Source: an uncultured Clostridia bacterium
GTDB lineage: Bacteria; Bacillota; Clostridia; Christensenellales; CAG-917
Direction of reading: 5' to 3'
NCBI GenBank assembly: GCA_937881285.1
Contig: CALGEU010000221.1
Span: 1 to 8,709, forward strand
DNA: 8,709 bases
The notes under the pieces are model-generated. The model did not search any database. It saw only the letters and a list, made by a program, of their open reading frames with translations, and was not told the DNA's origin. A program made the translations under genes and the position numbers. Shown one piece after another: positions 1 through 4,883 of the stretch; the first letter of the stretch is position 1; each line of letters begins with the position of its first letter.

Positions 1-52
1 ACTGGGGGTGAGGATTTTGCAGACCCTTGCCTTACCTCTTGGCTATGATGCC
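1..52 (-). tRNA. tRNA-Cys(GCA), second copy, 3' part cut by the window edge
   Basis: This stretch is identical base for base to the 5' 52 bases of the complete tRNA-Cys at 279-352. It covers the 5' acceptor strand, D arm, anticodon arm with GCA (complement of 18-20) and the variable region; the rest of the T arm, the 3' acceptor strand and CCA lie outside the window. Identity continues three bases upstream, to position 55, then stops. The terminator at 247-272 separates it from the first tRNA-Cys, so it probably needs its own promoter, and none is clear. Whether the missing 3' end is intact cannot be seen. Confidence 0.85.
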
Positions 53-130
53 ATAATCACGCATTTTTCAGTGAAGCCGAATCCCATCAAATATTCTCGG
101 TTTTCGTCTTCGTATTTATTATATGCGCTG

Positions 131-246
131 ATGTGTGGAGCGGGAGACGGTGTGGCCATCTTTGATGGCGACCTTGCGGAACGAACCAGCGCGTGTCTGC
201 GCATTCTGCGCTCTTCACTTCGTGAAGCCGAATCCCGTCTCCGCAT
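131..246. repeat. Palindrome-rich mosaic element with tRNA-Gly fragments
   Basis: Bases 131-150 repeat 381-400 exactly, that is, the 3' end of the tRNA-Gly gene with its CCA plus flank. Bases 228-242 are a perfect 15-base inverted copy of 393-407, inside the same tRNA gene. These pieces form closing arms (140-150 against 235-244, one bulged base) around three perfect hairpins with 3-base loops: 155-160/164-169, 199-203/207-211 and 213-218/222-227. Bases 222-239 also match 71-88 at 17 of 18 positions. No plausible protein is encoded. It could be a small mobile or recombination-derived element, or a structured RNA; the sequence does not decide. Confidence 0.6.
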
Positions 247-272
247 AAAAAAAGCACTTCGATTGAAGTGCT
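247..272 (-). terminator. Rho-independent terminator of the tRNA-Gly/tRNA-Cys unit
   Basis: Read on the minus strand, an 8-bp perfect stem (AGCACTTC pairing with GAAGTGCT, loop AATC) is followed directly by seven T residues. It begins only 6 bases after the CCA end of tRNA-Cys. On the plus strand the hairpin is not followed by a T run, so the terminator acts for the minus strand. Confidence 0.93.
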
Positions 273-278
273 ATCTTT

Positions 279-352
279 TGGAGGCATCACCCAGACTTGA
301 ACTGGGGGTGAGGATTTTGCAGACCCTTGCCTTACCTCTTGGCTATGATGCC
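279..352 (-). tRNA. tRNA-Cys, anticodon GCA
   Basis: The 74-base gene folds as a full cloverleaf. The acceptor strands GGCATCA and TGATGCC pair perfectly, followed by T73 and an encoded CCA. The anticodon stem AGGGT/ATCCT closes the loop CTGCAAA with GCA at 34-36 (complement of 318-320). The T arm is CCCAG-TTCAAGT-CTGGG. Upstream of it, 33 bases away, is tRNA-Gly, with which it is probably co-transcribed; downstream is a strong terminator. A second identical copy starts at position 52. Confidence 0.97.
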
Positions 353-385
353 ATATCCGTGTCGTGTGATGCCGACACTTATGTG

Positions 386-460
386 TGGAGCGGGAGACGG
401 GATTCGGACCCGCGACTTTCACCTTGGCAAGGTGACACTCTACCACTGAGTCACTCCCGC
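386..460 (-). tRNA. tRNA-Gly, anticodon GCC
   Basis: This is a 75-base cloverleaf with a perfect acceptor stem (GCGGGAG with CTCCCGC), T73 and an encoded CCA. The D arm is ACTC-AGTGGTA-GAGT. The anticodon stem TCACC/GGTGA closes the loop TTGCCAA, with GCC complementary to 426-428. The T arm is GCGGG-TCCGAAT-CCCGT, so position 55 is C instead of the nearly universal T (pseudouridine in the RNA). A good promoter lies just upstream and tRNA-Cys follows. Parts of its 3' half recur at 131-150 (direct) and 228-242 (inverted). Confidence 0.96.
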
Positions 461-475
461 ACACATTGCCTTAAC

Positions 476-504
476 AATATATCAAATTGTAACCGTTTTG
501 GCAA
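476..504 (-). promoter_or_regulatory. Vegetative (sigma-A type) promoter for the tRNA unit
   Basis: On the minus strand a -35 box TTGCCA (499-504) and a -10 box TATATT (476-481) are separated by exactly 17 bases. Transcription would start near position 469, about 9 bases before tRNA-Gly. It lies in the 72-base gap after ispA. No terminator hairpin is visible between ispA and the tRNAs, so some readthrough from ispA is also possible. Confidence 0.75.
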
Positions 505-532
505 CAACTTTTTCAAATTTTGCAAATGTATT

Positions 533-1348
533 TTATTTTTCTCTCACGGCAAGTGCTTTTGCAAACGCCGAAAGTTCTTCTCCAACGAAATATTCTCTTA
601 CAATAGCACACGCTTTCTCCGTCTTTTGCAAGAGCAAATCTTTTGCCGCTTCTTCCCCGATAAGCGTCACAACAGAGTTTTCGTTGCCTTCGTCGAGAAG
701 GTCGTCCGCAAGTTGAAACGCTATGCCGATATTCTCGGCGTATTCGCCTATTTTTTCGACTTGCTCATAGTCCGCTTCCGCACAAATAGCACCGGCTGTA
801 AACGCACCTGCGATCAACGCGGCGGTTTTTTGAGAATACATATCGAGATAATCTTCTTCGCTTTGGCAACCGCAAAGGTCAATCGCCTGCCCCTGAACCA
901 TACGTTTTGCCGCAATGGTTATCTCTTGCGCCGCTCTTGCGAAATGCGAGCCATACGCTCTTGCTCCGTCAAGCAATACGCAACTTGCGAGCGTGAGAAG
1001 TTGGTCTCCTATGAGTATTCCGTTTGCGTGACCGAATTTTTTGTGCACGGAAAGTTTGCCCCTGCGATAATCGTCGTTGTCCATTGCAGGCAAATCGTCG
1101 TGAACGAGCGAATAATTGTGGATAAGTTCGATCGCCACCGCAAGGCAGACGACTTCGTCCGCTTCTGCGTCTCTGCCCGTGGCTCTTGCTCCGTAATATA
1201 CGCAAAGCGGGCGTACGCGTTTTCCGCCATCGAGAGTTGCATAGCGCATACCTTCGTCAATTACGAAATTGCCGTATCCGATTGCGTTTTTGAGCGACTG
1301 CTCCACCATTGCGAGAAATTCGGTTTTGTTTATGGAAGATATTTTCAT
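533..1348 (-). CDS. ispA: Farnesyl diphosphate synthase (polyprenyl synthetase family), with a shortened post-DDxxD loop
   Basis: The enzyme condenses DMAPP or GPP with IPP to make farnesyl diphosphate in the cytoplasm, the precursor for undecaprenyl lipid carriers and quinone tails. Seen in the 271-residue protein: GGKRVRP at 41-47 (IPP binding), first aspartate-rich motif DDLPAMD at 84-90 followed by RR at 95-96, QGQAIDL at 152-158, K174, and second aspartate-rich motif DDLLD at 215-219. The oddity is that only GNEN separates the second motif region from the helix SVVTLIG; the usual segment of about 15-20 residues with two conserved lysines (GKxxGxD and NK) is absent without any frameshift. 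That also explains the length, below the usual 290-300. The ATG has AAAGGA about 6 bases upstream. It follows xseB as in B. subtilis, but no dxs comes after it. Confidence 0.92.
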   Translation of the reverse strand: MKISSINKTEFLAMVEQSLKNAIGYGNFVIDEGMRYATLDGGKRVRPLCVYYGARATGRDAEADEVVCLAVAIELIHNYSLVHDDLPAMDNDDYRRGKLSVHKKFGHANGILIGDQLLTLASCVLLDGARAYGSHFARAAQEITIAAKRMVQGQAIDLCGCQSEEDYLDMYSQKTAALIAGAFTAGAICAEADYEQVEKIGEYAENIGIAFQLADDLLDEGNENSVVTLIGEEAAKDLLLQKTEKACAIVREYFVGEELSAFAKALAVREK

Positions 1349-1365
1349 ATTCGTCCTTTCAAAAA

Positions 1366-1584
1366 TCAGTCGAGTTTGAGTTCTTCTGTGAGATTGTTGA
1401 TGTCGTCTACAAGCAGAGCGAGTTTGCCTTGTTCGGCTTTGAGATCGCTTATGCAGATTTTGCTGAGTTCTATGCCTTTTTCAAAAGCCTTCACTGCCTG
1501 ATCGAGCGGCATATCGCCTTCGAGTTGTCTGACGATTTCTTCGAGTTCTTGAAGTGCTTCTTCGAATTTCTTTATTTCTGCCAT
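1366..1584 (-). CDS. xseB: Exodeoxyribonuclease VII small subunit
   Basis: This 72-residue protein is the small regulatory subunit of exonuclease VII, which degrades single-stranded DNA into short acid-soluble oligonucleotides; several XseB copies bind each XseA. It has the family pattern: a helical pair with FEEALQELEEIV near residues 7-18, then LEGDMPLDQAVKAFEKGIEL at about 21-40, and a C-terminal helix rich in L and E. The ATG is preceded by AAGGAG at a spacing of 7, located inside the last codons of xseA, and the two genes are separated by one base, so translation is probably coupled. ispA follows after 17 bases. Length and order match the family norm. Confidence 0.95.
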   Translation of the reverse strand: MAEIKKFEEALQELEEIVRQLEGDMPLDQAVKAFEKGIELSKICISDLKAEQGKLALLVDDINNLTEELKLD

Positions 1585-1585
1585 A

Positions 1586-2803
1586 TCAGTTCTCCTTGTT
1601 GAGTTCGATTTCTTTTACGGTGGCTCTCACCGTTCCGTCTCCGCCCGTAGCGGTTATTTCGTCTCCGACTTTCAGCGTCGACACTTTGCTTATCGTTTCG
1701 TTTCCCGACTGCAAGCGGAAGTATCCGCGTTTCAGAATTTTGAGCGGACTCAGATTGTCAAGTGCGCCCGTGGCTTTCTCCGCTCTTGCCGCCGCCAAAT
1801 CGAATTTGCGCTGAACGAGATTTTTGCTTTTTTCAAGGCACTGTTCGACTTTGCGCGTACGCTGCATATAAAACTCCGACGCAAGCCTTTGAAGTTTCGA
1901 CATATCGAGTTGCGCTTTTGCGGTCTTTCTTTCGTAACTTCTCTTCGCCCCTGTCAAAAGACGTTGCATATTCTTTTTGAGTTCGTCCGCCATTGCGTAA
2001 TAGTCGTAAGCCACCAGTTCGCCTGCCGCCGTCGGCGTTGCCGCTCTTGCGTCCGCAACGAAATCGCAGAGAGAAAAGTCCGTCTCGTGTCCGACTGCCG
2101 AAACGACGGGGGTCTTCATCTTGTACACCGTGCGAACGAGTTGTTCGTCATAAAACGGCGCAAGGTCTTCGAGCGAACCGCCGCCACGCGCGATGATTAT
2201 AACGTCGTATCCGAGATTGTCCACTCTTTCAAGCACCTTGGCAATCTCTTTGCCTGCGCCTTCGCCCTGCACTCGCACGTCTTTGACCACTATGTCAATG
2301 ATAGGATTTTTTCTGCGCACCGTAGTGACAATATCTCTTATAACCGCTCCCGTTTTTGACGTCACGACGAGAACGCGCTTTGCAAACTTCGGTATCGGTT
2401 TCTTGTGCGCCGCGTCGAAAAGACCTTCTTCGAGCAACTTAGCCTTGAGCCGTTCAAATTCGAGAAACAGCAATCCTTTTCCGACAGGCTGAATGGAACT
2501 CACCTGCAAGGACAATCTTCCGCCCTTGACGTAGTAATCCACAGAGCCTTTGCAAATGACGCTTTCGCCGTCTTTCGGATTATATGTCTTTGCGGCGTAG
2601 AAACAAACGCAGGAAAGTTGAGACTCTTTGTCCTTGAGCGTGAAATATGCGTGCGGGCCGCTGAATTTGAAACCCGAAATTTCTCCGAAAACTTCCAAAC
2701 CTTTGAAAATAGGAGAGTCAACGCACGCTTTTATCGTGGCGTTTACTTCGCTTACGGATATGGTATTTGCAGAAAACGGGGTTTTATCTGACACAATCGA
2801 CAC
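1586..2803 (-). CDS. xseA: Exodeoxyribonuclease VII large subunit
   Basis: This is the catalytic subunit of exonuclease VII, a cytoplasmic single-strand DNA exonuclease used in repair. An N-terminal OB-fold domain covers roughly residues 12-105 (ISVSEVNATIKA, then GEISGFKFSGPHAYFTLKD). The catalytic domain follows with GAVIRDI, RGGGSLEDLAPFYDE and the signature AVGHETDFSLCDFVADARAATPTAAGE, then a long charged helical segment typical of the XseB-binding arm. I place the start at the GTG at 2801-2803 (405 residues). AAAAGGTGA at 2809-2817 is then spaced about 6 bases away, whereas the first in-frame GTG at 2810-2812 lies inside that ribosome binding site. The length is slightly below the usual 440-450. 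xseB follows after one base. No clear promoter is visible between the nusB terminator and this gene. Confidence 0.94.
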   Translation of the reverse strand: MSIVSDKTPFSANTISVSEVNATIKACVDSPIFKGLEVFGEISGFKFSGPHAYFTLKDKESQLSCVCFYAAKTYNPKDGESVICKGSVDYYVKGGRLSLQVSSIQPVGKGLLFLEFERLKAKLLEEGLFDAAHKKPIPKFAKRVLVVTSKTGAVIRDIVTTVRRKNPIIDIVVKDVRVQGEGAGKEIAKVLERVDNLGYDVIIIARGGGSLEDLAPFYDEQLVRTVYKMKTPVVSAVGHETDFSLCDFVADARAATPTAAGELVAYDYYAMADELKKNMQRLLTGAKRSYERKTAKAQLDMSKLQRLASEFYMQRTRKVEQCLEKSKNLVQRKFDLAAARAEKATGALDNLSPLKILKRGYFRLQSGNETISKVSTLKVGDEITATGGDGTVRATVKEIELNKEN

Positions 2804-2854
2804 TTTATTCACCTTTTTTGCAGTAAATCACCGAATTTTCGGTGTTTTTGAGTT

Positions 2855-2915
2855 AAAAAATCCCGAAAAACGCACCATTTTGAGACCAAGCCGGTCAAAA
2901 TCCGCAAATTTCGGG
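2855..2915 (-). terminator. Long-hairpin terminator downstream of nusB
   Basis: On the minus strand CCCGAAA (2909-2915) pairs with TTTCGGG (2862-2868), with further inner pairing between ATTTTGA and TCAAAAT, and the hairpin ends in ATTTTTT. It starts 9 bases after the nusB stop codon. The stem is imperfect, so partial readthrough into xseA-xseB-ispA is plausible. Confidence 0.72.
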
Positions 2916-2924
2916 AACTTCTTC

Positions 2925-3320
2925 TTATTTTATATCTTTGACAATCTTTGCGAGCACGCCGTTGACAAACGAGCCTGATTTGTCCGTGCCGTATTTCTTG
3001 CTCAAATCAACCGCTTCGTTGATTATCACGGCGTTGGGCGCAGTGTGCTCGAGAAGTTCGTACGTCGCAAGAAGAAGAACCGCATAATCTGGACGATACA
3101 CTCTTTCGATTCTGTATCCTTCGAGATGCTCTTCGATTATCTTCTTGAGCTCGTCTTCTCTCGTGACGATGCCGAAGTAACAACCGTTAAGGAAATTTCT
3201 GTCGTCTTCCGTAAGGTCGCTGCCTTGCAACATCAACTCCAACGTCTGGTCGTTGGCTGTGCCGTAAAAGGTGTATTCGAACACCAACTTGAACAAATTT
3301 TCTCTTGCTACTCTTCTCAT
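2925..3320 (-). CDS. nusB: Transcription antitermination factor NusB
   Basis: NusB binds boxA RNA together with NusE (S10) and supports antitermination on rRNA operons. The 131-residue protein is all-helical and has the family layout: MRRVARENLFKLVFEYTF at the N-terminus, DRNFLNGCYFGIVTRE near 40-55, RPDYAVLLLATYELL at about 76-90, then NAVIINEAVDLSKKYGTDKSGSFVNGVLAKI near the C-terminus, which is the strongest NusB signature. The ATG at 3318-3320 lies 2 bases after the stop of the Asp23 gene and lacks a Shine-Dalgarno sequence, so it is probably translated by coupling. A much longer in-frame upstream extension exists but runs through the Asp23 gene in another frame and is rejected. A terminator follows. 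Confidence 0.95.
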   Translation of the reverse strand: MRRVARENLFKLVFEYTFYGTANDQTLELMLQGSDLTEDDRNFLNGCYFGIVTREDELKKIIEEHLEGYRIERVYRPDYAVLLLATYELLEHTAPNAVIINEAVDLSKKYGTDKSGSFVNGVLAKIVKDIK

Positions 3321-3322
3321 AA

Positions 3323-3634
3323 TTATTGCTGAATGTTGACGTTCATCACCTGAACGTTTACCGATTGTACTTTGAACTTGGTTGCGCTTTCGATGCTGTT
3401 TTTCACTTTCTCCTGAAGCGCGGCGACGGTTGCAGGCACGGTGTAGCCCTGCTCGATGTTGACGCTCAGATCCACTGCGACTTTCTCGTTTGGCAAAACG
3501 TACGCAGACACTGCCCCGCGATTGCGCTTGGACGTGAGAATGCAAATGCCTTTCGCATCGCTTGCCGCTTCGGTTGCCAAAGATACGAGCACTTCCGCAA
3601 GTACGCTTGAATTTTTCATGGAATCTTTTGCCAT
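3323..3634 (-). CDS. yqhY: Asp23/Gls24 family envelope-associated protein (YqhY-like)
   Basis: The 103-residue protein has the Asp23/Gls24 core: VLAEVLVSLATEAASDAKG at the N-terminus, a middle segment AVSAYVLPNEKVAVDLSVNIEQGYTVP, an amphipathic helix VAALQEKVKNSIESATKF and a final beta strand VQSVNVQVMNVNI. Members of this family are small soluble proteins, often tied to the membrane or to cell envelope homeostasis. In B. subtilis the family member next to nusB is YqhY, linked to acetyl-CoA carboxylase, but accB and accC are not adjacent here. The ATG is preceded by AAGGAG at spacing 7 and by a near-consensus promoter. The protein is shorter than B. subtilis YqhY. The family call is firm; the exact role is inferred. 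Confidence 0.9.
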   Translation of the reverse strand: MAKDSMKNSSVLAEVLVSLATEAASDAKGICILTSKRNRGAVSAYVLPNEKVAVDLSVNIEQGYTVPATVAALQEKVKNSIESATKFKVQSVNVQVMNVNIQQ

Positions 3635-3653
3635 AGCCGTCTCCTTTTTCAGT

Positions 3654-3682
3654 ATTATAGCACAGCGAAAAAATTATATCAA
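3654..3682 (-). promoter_or_regulatory. Near-consensus sigma-A promoter with extended -10 for Asp23-nusB
   Basis: On the minus strand the -35 box TTGATA (3677-3682) and the perfect -10 box TATAAT (3654-3659) are 17 bases apart, and the -10 is preceded by TGC, giving an extended -10. Transcription would start near 3647, leaving a leader of about a dozen bases with the AAGGAG site. The vegetative signal shows that Asp23-nusB is expressed independently of the sporulation operon upstream. Confidence 0.92.
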
Positions 3683-3718
3683 TCGTTCGCAAAAATTATT
3701 TTATCCCCTACGACGCGA

Positions 3719-3740
3719 AACCGCCGCGATTGCGACGGTT
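3719..3740. repeat. Perfect-length hairpin after the spoIIIA operon
   Basis: A 9-bp stem (one G-T wobble; AACCGTCGC with GCGGCGGTT on the minus strand, loop AATC) lies 33 bases after the spoIIIAH stop codon and before the Asp23 promoter. Neither strand has a proper T run after it, so it is a poor intrinsic terminator. It may slow polymerase or protect the 3' end of spoIIIA mRNA. Confidence 0.45.
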
Positions 3741-3773
3741 GCTTCCTTTATTCTCTCCCTATGCTTTCAAAAA

Positions 3774-4271
3774 TCAGTTGTACGGAATGACGTTGACTTC
3801 GGTTGCCTTGAACGTCGTCTCGCTCACCACGACGGAAAGAATCTGGTTTGCCTGCTCGACGGTCAACTCTTCGCTGCCGACCACGATGCTCACGCCCTTG
3901 TCTCCTATCGTCACGATGACGTCGTCAAAGCCTTTTCCTTTGATAAGCGTTTCGAGCGCGAGTTCCTTTTCCATTCTTTCAACGAGCGCGAGTTTTTGTT
4001 CCTGCGCGGTCTTCTTTGCACTTTCGGTGCTGGAATCGGAATTCATAATCGCGTCGAGATACAGGAACTCGGATTCGCGAGTGGCGTCTCTGTCGCTTCT
4101 TGCCGCCGCAAAGAACGTTTGCGTGACGTCGTCAGTGTTGCCGCTTCCCGAAATCTGACTCGTCGAGTTGAGTTTGTCGTTGAGAACGAAATTCAACACG
4201 CCCGTCGCAATGAGCAACGCTACCATAACCGACAATACGATTATCTTTTTTGTCTTTGATTTTATTTTCAT
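3774..4271 (-). CDS. spoIIIAH: Stage III sporulation protein AH (mother-cell ring partner of SpoIIQ)
   Basis: SpoIIIAH sits in the mother-cell membrane around the forespore and pairs across the intermembrane space with SpoIIQ or its clostridial counterpart, forming part of the channel that sustains forespore gene expression. The 165-residue protein has a short basic N-terminus, one membrane segment at about 9-30, a linker, FFAAARSDRDATRESEF at 53-69, a charged helix at 80-105 and a YscJ/FliF-like ring-building domain ending with LIKGKGFDDVIVTIGDKGVSIVV and NVIPYN. These match the family's C-terminal region closely. It is shorter than the B. subtilis protein (218 residues), mainly in the linker. 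AGGAGGA is placed well before the ATG. It is the last gene of the operon. Confidence 0.95.
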   Translation of the reverse strand: MKIKSKTKKIIVLSVMVALLIATGVLNFVLNDKLNSTSQISGSGNTDDVTQTFFAAARSDRDATRESEFLYLDAIMNSDSSTESAKKTAQEQKLALVERMEKELALETLIKGKGFDDVIVTIGDKGVSIVVGSEELTVEQANQILSVVVSETTFKATEVNVIPYN

Positions 4272-4288
4272 ATACTCCTCCTATAAGT

Positions 4289-4696
4289 TCAATTTGATTT
4301 TCTCGACAACACACTCACGACGTCTTCGTCAACGCCCAGCGCGCTCGAGCCTGCCTTTAGCAGTCTTATTCTCACAAGCGGGTCTTTCGCTCCGTCCGCT
4401 ATAATAAGCACTCCGACGATTTTGCCGTCCGCACAGGTTATCATAGTTTCCACTTCACCCGCGCCGTCAACGCTCGAAAGAATTGCCGAGAGCCTTTTTT
4501 CGTCGTCCGTCATCGTCGAGACGTTCTTTTCGCTCGCCTTTGACGAAGCCACGGTAGAGTATATGATGAGAGCAATCGCGATTATGAATATCGCAGCGAT
4601 AATCTTTACGTTTTTCACGCCTTTGACGCGCTTTACGAAATCGCTCTCTTTTATTTTCTCGGCAATTCCCTTTTTCCTTTCGTCAAGAACTTCCAT
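4289..4696 (-). CDS. spoIIIAG: Stage III sporulation protein AG, compact form
   Basis: SpoIIIAG forms a large ring in the mother-cell side of the SpoIIIA-SpoIIQ complex. I place the start at the ATG at 4694-4696 (135 residues), with GGAG at spacing 6. The reading frame is open further upstream but only through an arginine-rich translation of a GC hairpin. Seen: basic cytoplasmic segment to residue 30, one membrane helix at about 31-50, then the ring-building motif with EKRLSAILSSVDGAGEVETMI, GVLIIADGAKDPLVRIRLLKA and ALGVDEDVVSVLS. Between MITCADG and KIVGVLIIADGA there is almost nothing, where B. subtilis SpoIIIAG carries a long insertion that builds the beta-triangle of the ring. The B. subtilis protein has 229 residues. 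spoIIIAH follows after 17 bases. Confidence 0.93.
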   Translation of the reverse strand: MEVLDERKKGIAEKIKESDFVKRVKGVKNVKIIAAIFIIAIALIIYSTVASSKASEKNVSTMTDDEKRLSAILSSVDGAGEVETMITCADGKIVGVLIIADGAKDPLVRIRLLKAGSSALGVDEDVVSVLSRKSN

Positions 4697-4789
4697 ACCC
4701 TGCTCCAAGATAACTATACGCGACGTTTTCCTTATAAATTCCCTATCGCAAAAATTTTGATATTTCGACGGTTTTCGACTTATTTCTCT

Positions 4790-4858
4790 CGCGCGTGCGC
4801 GCGCATAAATTCTTTTGTTCGCACGTACGCGTTCGCGCGTATTGCGCGCGCACGCGCG
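4790..4858. repeat. 16-bp perfect GC-alternating inverted repeat between spoIIIAF and spoIIIAG
   Basis: The arms are 4790-4805 (CGCGCGTGCGCGCGCA) and 4843-4858, its exact reverse complement, with a 37-base loop. Almost all the sequence is alternating purine-pyrimidine, and the loop itself contains more such runs (4821-4839). In RNA this is a very stable hairpin; in DNA it is a candidate for cruciform or Z-form structure. On the minus strand the 3' arm is followed by GAGAGAAATAAG, with no T run, so it does not look like an ordinary terminator. It sits in the only large gap of the operon. Confidence 0.88.
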
Positions 4859-4883
4859 CGTAAATTTATAGCAAATTGCGAAA

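Noticed and set aside
118..123. TATAAT on the minus strand upstream of the second tRNA-Cys
   Set aside because: No acceptable -35 box at 16-18 bases; the -35 position falls in the GC-rich tRNA-Gly fragment.
43..246. Minus-strand open frame of 67 codons across the mosaic element
   Set aside because: It consists of translated hairpins and tRNA fragments, is arginine-rich and has no recognisable domain or ribosome binding site.
8..1501. Long plus-strand open frame of 497 codons
   Set aside because: It runs through both tRNA-Cys copies, tRNA-Gly and antisense to ispA and xseB, has no family resemblance and is explained by the minus-strand genes.
2829..2849. Hairpin CACCGAA/TTCGGTG followed by TTTTT on the plus strand
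   Set aside because: It would terminate plus-strand transcription, but no plus-strand gene exists here. On the minus strand no T run follows. Its only possible role is as a small hairpin in the xseA leader.
3321..3692. N-terminal extension of NusB by 124 codons
   Set aside because: The extension overlaps the Asp23 gene in another frame and gives a low-complexity basic sequence; the normal NusB N-terminus begins at the ATG at 3318-3320.
3456..4259. Plus-strand open frame of 267 codons
   Set aside because: It is antisense to the Asp23 gene and spoIIIAH and crosses their promoter region; no family features.
4697..4760. Possible sporulation or vegetative promoter directly before spoIIIAG
   Set aside because: AT-rich pieces such as AAATATC and TTTATAAG are present but no pair of boxes fits sigma-E, sigma-G or sigma-A consensus at proper spacing.
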